The position numbers and the translations under genes were made by a program. DNA of 23,185 nucleotides from CAMYLR01 sp039588915 (GTDB lineage Bacteria > Gemmatimonadota > Gemmatimonadetes > JACCXV01 > JAHWKZ01), in the NCBI GenBank assembly GCA_039588915.1, contig JBDGYV010000043.1, positions 1 to 23,185 of the forward strand, read 5' to 3'. The notes beneath the pieces were generated by a model. The model had not been told where the DNA came from and searched no databases. It was given only the letters and a program-made list of their open reading frames with translations. Positions 14,636 through 22,601 of the stretch are shown here, in pieces. How positions within the stretch are numbered: the stretch's first letter is position 1; every line of letters starts with the position of its first letter.

Positions 14636-15322
14636 TCAGTAGCAGCGGCCCCTTCGAGGGTGGCACCTGGGTTCGGGTATGCACGCACCGCCGCGAGAGC
14701 TGCCGCCCAAGACTCCGCCCAGGATGCCACCCGCCCGTCCTCCAGTAGCGCCTCCGATCGCACCGCCCAAGCCGCCCGACAAGGCTCCACGCCTGCCGCC
14801 GATAATCGCTCCTATCCCGGCACCGATCGCCGCGCCCACGATCGCGTCCTCCGTTCGGCTCGATCCACCGGTCGGAACCGTCGTCGGTTCGGGCGTCGGG
14901 AGTGTCGTCGCGACCGGATCGGGAACATCGGCCGGCTCAGGCTCGGGGATCACCGGTGTGGTCGCCGGCTCGACGATGGTCTCCGGAACGGTCTCAGGGG
15001 CTGGTTCTTCGGACTCCTCCGAGACAGATGGCTGCTCCTTGATGTACACAGTACGGTAGATCACTTGCGGCCCGGGCTCCGGCTTGCGAACGGTTCGCCG
15101 GGTGGCGGTCTCTTGTGGGGCATCGTTGAGGACCACGATCTCGGGGGCCTCATCGCCAGGTCCTACAGCCACGCCGCCTGAGAGGTCTCCTGTTGAAGAT
15201 TCATGAGAGGACTTGACGACGACCCGCGGAGTGGAACTCTGTGTGATCGTCGGCTCAGCCCTACAAGTCAGAACGCCGGCTAGCAGGGCCAGTGCGGGGA
15301 GTACAGCATGCGAACGGGTCAT
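14636..15322 (-). CDS. Glycine-zipper lipoprotein with Pro/Glu-rich linker
   Basis: A 228-residue protein. GGAGG lies eight bases before the ATG. The signal ends GVLTC (Cys20), so it is probably lipidated. Residues 100-150 are a Pro/Glu/Thr/Val-rich low-complexity linker (repeats of PEP and TVP type) able to span the periplasm. Residues 159-208 are a glycine zipper of the form GAAIGAGIGAIIGG and GGLGGAIGGATGG, as in outer-membrane-associated Omp-like and YMGG/Gly-zipper proteins, where it inserts in or packs against membrane. The short tail is Cys- and Arg-rich (CIPEPRCHPRRGRCY). A structural link between membrane and cell wall is the best inference. The other strand here is also open over long stretches, but only because of composition. 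Confidence 0.8.
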   Translation of the reverse strand: MTRSHAVLPALALLAGVLTCRAEPTITQSSTPRVVVKSSHESSTGDLSGGVAVGPGDEAPEIVVLNDAPQETATRRTVRKPEPGPQVIYRTVYIKEQPSVSEESEEPAPETVPETIVEPATTPVIPEPEPADVPDPVATTLPTPEPTTVPTGGSSRTEDAIVGAAIGAGIGAIIGGRRGALSGGLGGAIGGATGGRAGGILGGVLGGSSRGGACIPEPRCHPRRGRCY

Positions 15323-15490
15323 GTGGGTACCTCCGTTCGGAACGTCGGCTGGCTATCTGTGCCATTTCTTGTACGCCACAACCCCGAGCCAGGTTCCAGT
15401 CGCTGCAATCGAGGGGTACGCGATGGTGTTCAACTCAGAAGTACAAAGATTCCTATTTAGTATTTGAAACCCCAGTTCTATACTTTCCCG

Positions 15491-16510
15491 GTGAGGAATC
15501 AGCGGGTTATCGTGAGCGACTTTGGTGGTCCCGAGAGTCTGCGAGTCGTCGAGGAAGAAGTCCCGCGACCCGGAGTCGGCGAGGTGCGCGTCCGTGTTCT
15601 CGCCGCTGGCGTCTCATTTGCAGATCTCCTGATGCGGGAAGGAGTCCATCCGGAGCGCAAGCGTCCACCTTTCACCCTCGGCTGGGACGTCGTCGGCCGG
15701 GTCGATGCGCTCGGTGAGAACGTCGGTGGTCTCGGTGAGGAAGACACTGTGGCTGCGCTGACGATCAGAGGCGGATACTCGCGTTACATCTGTCTACCCG
15801 AGACCGAGCTCGTCACCGTCCCAGCGGGTGTCGATCCAGCCTCCGCGGTTTGCCTAGTTATGGACTATGTCGTCGGGTACCAGATGCTCCACCGTTCGGT
15901 GAGTCTTGAGTCCGGAAATAGGGTCCTTATCCATGGCGCCTCGGGCGGCTGTGGCACCGCCCTTCTACAGCTTGGGAAGCTAATGGGGCTGCGGATGTTG
16001 GGGACCGCGTCACGGAGGAACCACGGCCATGTGCGTCAGTTCGGTGGAGAACCGATTGACTACAAGACCGAGGACTTCGTTGATCGAATCCAAGGGGACG
16101 GCCGGGTGCATGCCGTATTCGATGGCGTCGGAGGGCGATACCTGTATCGCTCCTACCGATGTCTGCTGCGCGGTGGAACGCTTGTGTTCTATGGGATGAC
16201 TAGTGCTCTACGGCACGGCCGCCGGAGTTTCTCATCTCTAGTGTCGAGTTTCGTGTATCCCGCAGGAGGCTTGATGCTGAACCTCTTACCGGACGGCCGA
16301 ACCTTCAAGTTCTATAGCATCCAAATGCGAAAGCGGCGCTATCCAGAGGATTATCGCTACGATCTCGGCCAGCTTCTTCAGCTATTGAGCAAAGGTAAGA
16401 TTTCGCCCGTGGTCGCACGACGCTTTCCCTTGCAGGACGCTGCCGCAGCTCATGAACTGCTCGCACGAAAGAAGTTTCCTGGAAAGGTCGTCCTCACAAA
16501 TGAAGGCTAG
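15491..16510 (+). CDS. Zinc-free MDR family NAD(P)H oxidoreductase (quinone oxidoreductase-like)
   Basis: A 339-residue medium-chain dehydrogenase/reductase from the GTG at 15491; a TTG at 15464 is also possible. The N-terminal GroES-like domain begins VIVSDFGGPESLRVVEE, the usual family start. GWDVVGRV at 64-71 replaces the GHE motif of zinc alcohol dehydrogenases, so the catalytic zinc is absent. The Rossmann fold has HGASGGCGTALLQLGK (148-163), the AxxGxxG-type NADPH loop of quinone oxidoreductases and enoyl reductases. The C-terminal FPLQDAAAAHELLARKKFPGKVVL is also typical. It probably reduces a quinone or an unsaturated carbonyl compound in the cytoplasm; the real substrate is unknown. 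No Shine-Dalgarno is obvious at either start. Confidence 0.88.
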   Translation: MRNQRVIVSDFGGPESLRVVEEEVPRPGVGEVRVRVLAAGVSFADLLMREGVHPERKRPPFTLGWDVVGRVDALGENVGGLGEEDTVAALTIRGGYSRYICLPETELVTVPAGVDPASAVCLVMDYVVGYQMLHRSVSLESGNRVLIHGASGGCGTALLQLGKLMGLRMLGTASRRNHGHVRQFGGEPIDYKTEDFVDRIQGDGRVHAVFDGVGGRYLYRSYRCLLRGGTLVFYGMTSALRHGRRSFSSLVSSFVYPAGGLMLNLLPDGRTFKFYSIQMRKRRYPEDYRYDLGQLLQLLSKGKISPVVARRFPLQDAAAAHELLARKKFPGKVVLTNEG

Positions 16511-16526
16511 GCCTCCCGCCGAGGAG

Positions 16527-16558
16527 CAGCGCCAGGTCGAGTCCTTTGGGTCCAACCA
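16527..16558 (+). repeat. tRNA 3'-end-like remnant (direct repeat copy B)
   Basis: CAGCGCCAGG followed by a GTCCTTTGG block and GGGTCCAACCA matches the remnant at 2199-2258. It looks as if the segment between CTTTGG and GGGTCCAACC of copy A had been deleted. Alternatively, CCAGGT-CGAGT-CCTTTGG aligns with copy A's T-arm with one gap and a few changes. Here the CCA end is complete (16556-16558). It sits just after the MDR gene in the same orientation as copy A, 14.3 kb away. Confidence 0.5.
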
Positions 16559-16570
16559 ATTATGCCCGTC

Positions 16571-17107
16571 CTACTCGAGCTGAATCGAGACCTTACGCGG
16601 CTGGCCGCTTCGGTGATCGGGGTTCTCGATGACGAGGCGAAAATCGGCCGGGTGTTTGTCGAGGTGTTCTGCCGCCATCTCGGATGCGCTTCTGCTCATG
16701 GAGAATGGTATGAGAGAAAAGCGGGCGTTCCAGCCCTCTGATCTGAGGCTTCCACCCGAGAGCGGGCTCAGATCCTCGACGTCGAACCGGTTTCCGGCCT
16801 CATCCACGAGCGCCAGGTGGGGGTGCTCCATGGGGGAGCCTTCGGTCCTGCCCTGCAAGAAGTCGTCAAACGGCTTCTCGTGACGTTCCATGTAGTTCTC
16901 GAGCTTGAGGGTTACCGAGACCATCTTGAGTCGAAGATCGCTTCGGCTCTCGATTCGCTCCGTCGCCCGCTCGACCTGGAACGTCCAGGGTCCCATCGTG
17001 ATGGGCTGCCCAAGCGCGTACTCGTCCCCGTTCGTGCATGCGGTCGTGGTCACCCCCGCCGCAAGCATCGTTAGGAAGCAGTTACGGAAGTTCCACCACC
17101 GCGACAT
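16571..17107 (-). CDS. Lipoprotein, DUF4352-like Ig fold, last gene of a four-gene operon
   Basis: A 178-residue protein with an excellent ribosome site (AAGGAG, six bases before the ATG) and a lipoprotein signal (GVTTTACTNG, Cys24). The mature domain has the strand pattern seen in DUF4352-like proteins: MGPWTFQVERATERIE, LKMVSVTLKLENYMERHEKPFDDF, HLALVDEAGNRFDVEDLSPL and ARFSLIPF. These resemble 'telomeric-repeat-factor-like' Ig domains used as exported binding modules. Its start lies within the 3' end of the preceding gene (26-base overlap). It shares fold type with that gene, so the pair may come from an old duplication. Ligand unknown. Confidence 0.75.
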   Translation of the reverse strand: MSRWWNFRNCFLTMLAAGVTTTACTNGDEYALGQPITMGPWTFQVERATERIESRSDLRLKMVSVTLKLENYMERHEKPFDDFLQGRTEGSPMEHPHLALVDEAGNRFDVEDLSPLSGGSLRSEGWNARFSLIPFSMSRSASEMAAEHLDKHPADFRLVIENPDHRSGQPRKVSIQLE

Positions 17108-17603
17108 CGAAATCTCCTTCCCCTGGGTTCGGGTGCTCTATGTGTAACTCGTAATCTCGGCTGTCCACCCAGGCCCAGAAAACGACCGCCCAGTCGGGTG
17201 GCGCGGTCTTTCCGGAGCCGGCTTGAGCCGAGAATTGGTAGATGTCTCTGGTCATCGCCGTCGGCGCGGCGTACTCGAACCCGTCGGAGTCAACCAGGGT
17301 CAGCCGATGGCTGAGGAAGGCTTCGACGAAGCTTCGGCGATCGAATTCACCGTATTCATCGAGTCCGCGCCAGCGAACGAACACGGCTACCGGCTTCTCG
17401 CCTTCCGGTGGCCGGAGAGACTGGAGGGGAGAGCTGGATCCACGCACCTCTTCCCACTGAGTCACCGACACACTGATGATGCCAAGAGGAATCTCTTCCC
17501 TGAGGACGAACTGCTCGGAAGACTCACTGTCGCCATCGCCGCCACAGCCCAGCACCACCGCTGCGATCAGCCAAGTCAGCGTTCTCTCAACGAAAACGCG
17601 CAT
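17082..17603 (-). CDS. Lipoprotein with DUF4352-like domain, third gene of the operon
   Basis: A 173-residue lipoprotein from the ATG at 17603; an ATG at 17624 would add seven residues before the signal. The signal MRVFVERTLTWLIAAVVLGC ends at Cys20. The body has the strands EEIPLGIISVSVTQWEEVRG, KPVAVFVRWRGLDEYGEFDRRSFVEAFLSHRLTLVDSDG and WAVVFWAWVDSRDYELHIEHP. These follow the same plan as the next gene: a conserved-charge strand, a 'VDxxGFEY' turn and a closing strand. It overlaps the previous gene by 17 bases and the next by 26, typical of translational coupling. No function is assigned. Confidence 0.75.
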   Translation of the reverse strand: MRVFVERTLTWLIAAVVLGCGGDGDSESSEQFVLREEIPLGIISVSVTQWEEVRGSSSPLQSLRPPEGEKPVAVFVRWRGLDEYGEFDRRSFVEAFLSHRLTLVDSDGFEYAAPTAMTRDIYQFSAQAGSGKTAPPDWAVVFWAWVDSRDYELHIEHPNPGEGDFDVAVVELP

Positions 17604-18081
17604 AGGCCTGCCTGGCAACAACATGGTGCCTCAGGCCCTCCTTCAGATTGGCGTCATTGGGGCGTCCCAGGGCAGACATGTACTGCGCGGCAGCCGTGCC
17701 TACCTCGGTGTTGAACCGTCGCATCGTCGAGTCCGGCCACCGCTCTACTTTACGACCCGCCCCGCCTCTGGCCTCGCGCCACACGTCAGCTGTGAACCCG
17801 ACCTCGCGCATGAGATATCGGAGCCGCTTGTACTGCGCTTCAGCCTCGGGCCCCGCCTCCTCGTCACCCCTGAACACGGCTCGGCGCAACGCGGGCTCGA
17901 GACTATCCAGAGCGGCCAGGATCTCGCCGGCGCAAGGACTGTAATCCTCGCGCGTGATGCCGACTGTTTTCTTGATGAGGCCATCGCACGCGCTCGGTCT
18001 TGACACCGCTCGCGAGCAACCTACGGAAAGCACCGTGGCGTTAAAGATGAAGCAGAACGCTATCCGGCGTGATGCGTACAT
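17587..18081 (-). CDS. Small lipoprotein of unknown function, second gene of the operon
   Basis: A 164-residue protein with signal MYASRRIAFCFIFNATVLSVGC (Cys22). The mature region is mostly helical and charged (EAEAQYKRLRYLMREVGFTADVWREARGG) and has two Cys residues near the start (SACDG and YSPCAGE) that could pair. No family is recognised. The start lies only 17 bases after the stop of the TPR gene, and its own stop falls inside the next gene's beginning. No strong ribosome site is seen, so it probably relies on translation of the TPR gene. Confidence 0.7.
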   Translation of the reverse strand: MYASRRIAFCFIFNATVLSVGCSRAVSRPSACDGLIKKTVGITREDYSPCAGEILAALDSLEPALRRAVFRGDEEAGPEAEAQYKRLRYLMREVGFTADVWREARGGAGRKVERWPDSTMRRFNTEVGTAAAQYMSALGRPNDANLKEGLRHHVVARQAYARFR

Positions 18082-18097
18082 CGTCTAGAAACTGCGC

Positions 18098-19735
18098 TCA
18101 CTCGGTGATCGGTACTGCCTCGGCAAGAATCTCCGTCGCTTCCTTCAGCTCGCCGCGCGGGCTATCCGGGACCGTCAGTTCAACCAGTTGCTCATAGTAA
18201 CCTCGAGCCGCGTCCACGTCTCCTGCGGCCTGCGCGGCTCGCGCTGCCCCGTAGATGCTGTTGAATCGCTCGCGCGCATGCGCGAGCGAGATCTCGTACT
18301 CCCGTTGCGCTTCCGCTGCGTGCCCCAGCTCCATCAGCATGTCCCCGAGTTGCTCATGCGCCGGCAGGACGCGCCCGGGGCTGAGCGAACTCTTGTCGGT
18401 CTCGTCCTCTAGCGCCGCCGCTGATCGCATCAGCTCGAGCGCTTGCTCGTTTTGGCCTTTCGCCAGCGCGAGCCAGGACGCGGCCTCAAGTCGCAGCACT
18501 TCACTGGTGTTCCGCGCCCAGACGTTCGGATGGTCGTGCAACTCCGCCGCCAACTCTTCGAGTTGCGCGATATCGTGCTCGGCCCTCTCGGTGTCACCGC
18601 TGCGAGCTGCACCGACCGCGCGCGCCCAATAGCGCAGGGCGACCAACGCCCGCGTCTCGTAGTCGCCGCCGGCTTCCTCGGCTTCTAACGGTGGGGGTAG
18701 TGTTGCGGCGTCTTCCCACCGGCGCCGTTCCAGCGTGTAACGTGCTGAAACCGCGCCCGCGTTGAACGCCACCACGCCGTTCTTCCAATTGAGGTCCTCG
18801 ATCGCATTGATGTGATCGAGCACCTCTCGGGCCTTCTCGTCTCGGCCTTGTTGTAGGTAGGCATACGCGAGGTAATCGAGGGCGTGCATCTCGCCCAGCT
18901 GAGCCTGCGCCAATGCGCCTGTCTGCTTGCCGCGCTCGCGAGCCGCTTCGGCCGAGAGCGTGTTGGCGTGGATCGACTCGTCCCACATGCCAACCTGCGT
19001 AAAGATGTGCGACGACATGTGCAGGGCGTGTGGAAGAGCGGAGGCGATCTCCAGGTAACGATGGGCGGCCTCGATCGCGTCGTCAGCGAGCGGCGGATAG
19101 TCGTAGCTATGGATGATGTAGTGCACCAACCCGGGGTGGTTTGGCATCTCGGCCCAAAGCTCCTCGGCCCTGCCTCCGGTCCGCTTCTGCACGGCGTACG
19201 TCTTATCGGTCGGATCGGCGTTGCTCAGGATCGCCAGCAAGTAGAAGATCTCGGCTTCGGGATCTTCGGGTGCGACCGCATGCACGTCGGCCATCGCGTC
19301 TTCGTACACGCGCGCCCGTGTCCGGTGGTCCAGCGTTTCGTAATCACGGTAGAAGGCGGCGATCGCCTCGACGTAGGCTTTCTCTCGTTCCGTGGCGGAC
19401 AGGCTTTGAGCCTTCGCGGCTGCAGCGCTTCCGAACTCGAGGTCGCTCTCGCTCGGCGGGGCCCAGAGCGGGTGGTAGTACGTCATCGCCACGCCCCAAT
19501 GGGCCATCGCACAACCCGCATCTCGCTCGGCGATCGATGTAAATACACCGCGCGACTCTTCGAATTCGAACGAGTGGAGTAGGGCCACGGCGCGGTTGAA
19601 GTCGGCTCCAACATCATCCGCACACGATGTCGAAAAGCTGACCTCGCCGAGCTGGTCAGCGGGTTGCTGGGCTATCGCCCAGGCGGGCAGAGTCACGAAA
19701 AAGCCTAAGAGCAAAGTCGAAAGACGCGAGTGCAT
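18098..19735 (-). CDS. Exported TPR-repeat protein, first gene of the operon
   Basis: A 545-residue protein with a signal peptide (STLLLGFFVTLPAWAIA-QQ) and AAGGAG before the ATG. It is almost wholly helical, with TPR-like repeats such as FNRAVALLHSFEFEESRGVFTSIAERD, ALDYLAYAYLQQGRDEKAREVLDHIN and AHEQLGDMLMELGHAAEAQREYEISLAHA. The segment CAMAHWGVAMTYYHPLW is the hallmark of a widespread exported TPR family in soil bacteria. His-rich points (PNHPGLVHYIIHSYD, HALHMSSHIF) are conserved in that family and might bind a metal. The function is unproven; scaffold or enzyme with a TPR-like fold are both possible. It leads the four-gene unit running to 16571 and is divergent from the permease. Confidence 0.85.
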   Translation of the reverse strand: MHSRLSTLLLGFFVTLPAWAIAQQPADQLGEVSFSTSCADDVGADFNRAVALLHSFEFEESRGVFTSIAERDAGCAMAHWGVAMTYYHPLWAPPSESDLEFGSAAAAKAQSLSATEREKAYVEAIAAFYRDYETLDHRTRARVYEDAMADVHAVAPEDPEAEIFYLLAILSNADPTDKTYAVQKRTGGRAEELWAEMPNHPGLVHYIIHSYDYPPLADDAIEAAHRYLEIASALPHALHMSSHIFTQVGMWDESIHANTLSAEAARERGKQTGALAQAQLGEMHALDYLAYAYLQQGRDEKAREVLDHINAIEDLNWKNGVVAFNAGAVSARYTLERRRWEDAATLPPPLEAEEAGGDYETRALVALRYWARAVGAARSGDTERAEHDIAQLEELAAELHDHPNVWARNTSEVLRLEAASWLALAKGQNEQALELMRSAAALEDETDKSSLSPGRVLPAHEQLGDMLMELGHAAEAQREYEISLAHARERFNSIYGAARAAQAAGDVDAARGYYEQLVELTVPDSPRGELKEATEILAEAVPITE

Positions 19736-19875
19736 GCCCGTCTCCTTGTGTATGGCCTATCAATGCTTGAGGAAGTCCGACCGATCGGCCAAATCGTAGC
19801 CGGTTTGGTTCGTACCCGCCAACCTTCGCGCTGTACTGTCGTGCGGACTACGCAGGTTATTAGAATGAGCCCGCC

Positions 19876-21195
19876 ATGACGACGTCCGACGCCCTGTCCC
19901 TGCACCGTGTTTTGCGCATCCGCGATGGGATGGCGATCACGGTCGGTATCGTTATCGGGGCCGGGATCCTTCGGACTCCGGGGCTTATCGCCGGGTACCT
20001 GGGCGATGCGTGGCTGATCCTCGGCGTGTGGGTGTTGGGTGGGATCGTGGCTGGACTGAGCACGCTTGTGCTCTCCGAGATGGCCGCCGCGCTCCCGGAA
20101 GCAGGCGGGAAGTACGTCTACGCTCGTCATGCTTGGGGTCCGACGATGGGTTTCCTGGCCGGTTGGTCCGAGCTCTTGGTGTCCCGCGCCTTTTCCGGCG
20201 CGTCTAAAGCCGTCGTCATCGCCGAGTACGTTCGGATCCTGGCCGGACGGGGCTCGATTCCGATCCTCGCCGGTGGCGTTGTCCTTGCTTACTTCTTTCT
20301 CCACACCCGCGGGCTCGAGACGAGCACCGTTTTCCAGAACGTCACCACCGCGATCAAAGTGCTGGTGATCCTCCTGATCGCCGCAGCCGGGATTTGGGCC
20401 GGAGACATGGCCGGCTTCGCGGGGGGTGTTGGAGTGCTGACGACGACCGAGTTCGGGTTGCTGGGTTTTGCGCTCGCCTATCAATCGGTGTCGTTCGCCT
20501 ACTACGGTTGGGAAGACGCCGCCAAGATGGCCGAGGAAGTGAAAGACCCCGGGTGGGCTCTGCCCCGAATCCTCCTCGGTGGGGCGTTGGCGGTGATGGT
20601 CCTGTACCTGCTCATCAACATCGCCTTTTTGGCCGCGCTCACGCCCGCCGAGATGGCGGGCTCGGAACTGGTCGCCAGCGATGCCGTCGCCGGCGTCTTC
20701 GGGACCATGGCGGGGAAGCTGGTGGTGGTTGCGAGCCTGCTGATTCTGTTGAGTAGCATCAACGTCAACTTCTTGGGCATGCCGCGCGTGGCGTACGGGC
20801 TTTCTCAGCACGGCCTCGCGTTCAAGGCCTTGGCTCGCGTCGATGCGCGGGGAACACCGCGCAATGCGCTGATCTTCATATCGATCTGGATCGGGATCCT
20901 GGCGCTGTCCGGCGCGTTCGAGCTGATCATCCGATTCATGATGATGGTGGCGATCACGGTCGACGGCATGGTGCTGGCAGGATACTTCCGGTTGCGAAAG
21001 ATCCGGCCCGACCTGGAACGACCGTTCAAGGTGCCCGGCCACCCGTGGATTCCGGCGCTGACGGTCGTCCTTTATCTGGCGATCCTCGTGATCCTGGTGG
21101 CGACTCAACCTGTGCTGGCGTTGGGGGGCGGCGCGATGATCGGTGGTATCGTGATCGCCGGGTGGATCACCACCCGTTCGCTCAGTTCCGTCTAA
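19876..21195 (+). CDS. APC-superfamily amino acid permease
   Basis: A 439-residue membrane protein with the APC hallmarks. The broken first helix is GIVIGAGIL (24-32). The second helix and loop are EMAAALPEAGGKYVYARHAWG, and FLHTRGLETSTVFQNVTTAIKVLVI carries the TRG...N..T..K motif of the LAT/APA branch. NINFLG-type and GLSQHGLAFKALARVDARGTPRNAL segments match the loop before helix 9, and RPFKVPGHPWIPAL is the cytoplasmic loop before the last two helices. About 12 helices are expected. It likely imports or exchanges neutral or cationic amino acids; the substrate cannot be read from sequence. No Shine-Dalgarno is obvious. It is divergent from the TPR operon over 140 bases. Confidence 0.9.
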   Translation: MTTSDALSLHRVLRIRDGMAITVGIVIGAGILRTPGLIAGYLGDAWLILGVWVLGGIVAGLSTLVLSEMAAALPEAGGKYVYARHAWGPTMGFLAGWSELLVSRAFSGASKAVVIAEYVRILAGRGSIPILAGGVVLAYFFLHTRGLETSTVFQNVTTAIKVLVILLIAAAGIWAGDMAGFAGGVGVLTTTEFGLLGFALAYQSVSFAYYGWEDAAKMAEEVKDPGWALPRILLGGALAVMVLYLLINIAFLAALTPAEMAGSELVASDAVAGVFGTMAGKLVVVASLLILLSSINVNFLGMPRVAYGLSQHGLAFKALARVDARGTPRNALIFISIWIGILALSGAFELIIRFMMMVAITVDGMVLAGYFRLRKIRPDLERPFKVPGHPWIPALTVVLYLAILVILVATQPVLALGGGAMIGGIVIAGWITTRSLSSV

Positions 21196-21286
21196 GTACA
21201 CTGCGAGAAACCACGGCGGTTGTGGAGAGTGCCCCAACCCCCGGACCAGGGGCACCCGCAAGGATCGGACTGAAGAGCCTAGGTTC

Positions 21287-21388
21287 TCAGTTGATGCTCG
21301 ACAGCGAGAGATATGACCATGCTACGAGCGCAGCGAAAACCGCCACAAACATCTCTAGGATGCGCCACATGCTAAATTTCTTTTCCAC
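21287..21388 (-). CDS. 33-residue single-helix membrane peptide
   Basis: GTG at 21388 follows GGAGG with six bases between, a strong ribosome site. The 33-residue product begins MEKKFSMWRILEM and has one hydrophobic helix (MFVAVFAALVAWSYLSL). The positive N-terminus suggests the helix crosses the inner membrane with its N-terminus inside. An internal ATG at residue 7 also exists but lacks a ribosome site. No known family. Small one-helix proteins of this kind often regulate membrane enzymes or transporters. The APC permease ends 91 bases away on the opposite strand, converging with it. Its low GC compared with the neighbours, and its precise SD-helix design, argue against chance. Confidence 0.6.
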   Translation of the reverse strand: MEKKFSMWRILEMFVAVFAALVAWSYLSLSSIN

Positions 21389-21546
21389 GCCAAGCCTCCG
21401 TTCGGCCCGTGTTTACGGTGTTGCTATCTATCCTTGTATATCCGCATCGGCGCAGGATTTCAACCATGAATCATGTCGAGCGGGGATTTTATCTGTCCGA
21501 ATCTTGCTATACCTACCTGTCTGCATTTGGGTCGACGCTGGCGCCT

Positions 21547-21960
21547 CTAACTGTCGGATCGGCCCCAGGTTTTTCTGGCCGCTGCGGCCGTGATGGCCAA
21601 CCCCAGCAACGCGACACACCCGAACACGATCCTGGCGATCGTCACGTTGGTCTCACGCGACAAGAAAGGGAAATCGCCCGAGAACTGCTCGCTCGGTCCG
21701 TAGAGCGCTACCCAAGCGCTCACGACCGTCAACGAAATGACGACGGTCCCGGCCGACCACGAAGCGAGGCTGCTTTGTGGGTTGACCACAGTCGCCAATC
21801 CGCCGCCCAAAAACAGCAGCCCCAAGAGGCCGATGATCCAGTTGGGAGCATGGACCGTCTCTGGGTCAATGTGGATCACATCGATCGCCACGAGCGATAC
21901 GACGATCCCGGGAACAATCAGGAAGATGCTTAGCAGAGGACGATTTGCCACGTCACTCAA
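21547..21960 (-). CDS. Four-helix integral membrane protein of unknown function
   Basis: A 137-residue protein with four hydrophobic stretches at about residues 9-27, 41-60, 69-86 and 107-127 (for example IFLIVPGIVVSLVAIDVI and IIGLLGLLFLGGGLATVV), joined by short polar loops. The start may be TTG at 21960 or GTG at 21951; neither has a clear ribosome site. No family is recognised. It lies alone between two plus-strand genes and the small membrane ORF. Confidence 0.7.
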   Translation of the reverse strand: MSDVANRPLLSIFLIVPGIVVSLVAIDVIHIDPETVHAPNWIIGLLGLLFLGGGLATVVNPQSSLASWSAGTVVISLTVVSAWVALYGPSEQFSGDFPFLSRETNVTIARIVFGCVALLGLAITAAAARKTWGRSDS

Positions 21961-22043
21961 GCTAATCGAATGAACGATCCAAGGATGGAGTGCGTCTTCG
22001 GAGTGACATTTTGGCCTTTGTGTCCCCAGTCAGGAGATCGTTG

Positions 22044-22589
22044 ATGAAGATCGTGGCTCCAGGGTTTGCAGCTCTCTTGTTGATCGCTTCGATGTCGCCG
22101 GTTTTGGGCCAAACGGCCGACGTTCGGCCCGAGGATGTCGCGTCACCCGAAGCGATTGTGCTCGCGGGTTATGACGCGCTGGCGCGCGAACCGGGTGAGA
22201 ACTTCGATTGGGATCGCTTCGGCAGTCTGTTCCTACCGGGTGCGCTCATGATCCCGAGCACCGAGCAACGGGGCGGCGAGTTTGACATCTTGACGGTCCA
22301 GGACTTCATCGATTGGGTAGACAACTACTACGCCGAGAACAACCCGATCGGTGGGCCCGACGATCAAGGTTTTCAAGAGGAAGAGATCGCCACCGTCATC
22401 GAGCAGTTCGGAGACGTCGCCCAGGCGTTCAGCACCTATCAGAAACACCTGTGGGGTCAGGACGAGATCCTGGGCCGCGGGATCAACAGCTTCCAGCTCG
22501 TCTACAATGATGGGCGCTGGTGGATCGCCGGCATCGCGTGGGACGAGGAGGTCGGCGCGGGTCCGCTACCGGAGAAGTATCTGCCGTAG
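22044..22589 (+). CDS. Exported NTF2/SnoaL-like protein
   Basis: A 181-residue protein from the ATG at 22044, with AGGAG eight bases upstream. An in-frame start at 21990 would put 18 residues before the signal. The signal peptide LLLIASMSPVLGQ is cleaved before TADVRPEDV. The mature part is an NTF2-like cone: helix PEAIVLAGYDALAREPGENFDWDRFGSLF, strand GALMIPS, a DFIDWVDNYYAENNP helix, EEIATVIEQFGDVAQAFSTYQKHLW and the closing GINSFQLVYNDGRWWIAGIAWDEE. The pattern is typical of nuclear transport factor 2 family proteins of unknown ligand. It converges on the methyltransferase gene, with only 12 bases between the stops. Confidence 0.85.
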   Translation: MKIVAPGFAALLLIASMSPVLGQTADVRPEDVASPEAIVLAGYDALAREPGENFDWDRFGSLFLPGALMIPSTEQRGGEFDILTVQDFIDWVDNYYAENNPIGGPDDQGFQEEEIATVIEQFGDVAQAFSTYQKHLWGQDEILGRGINSFQLVYNDGRWWIAGIAWDEEVGAGPLPEKYLP

Positions 22590-22601
22590 AGGAGGCGCCG
22601 T

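Noticed and set aside
14679..15181. Long plus-strand open frames rich in Pro/Ala/Arg
   Set aside because: They are antisense images of the Gly/Pro-rich glycine-zipper gene, which has a good ribosome site and signal.
19705..21261. A 518-codon open frame antisense to the APC permease
   Set aside because: It mirrors the high-GC codon pattern of the permease, is rich in Asp/His/Arg/Gln/Pro with no domain or signal, and the opposite strand has clear helices and family motifs.
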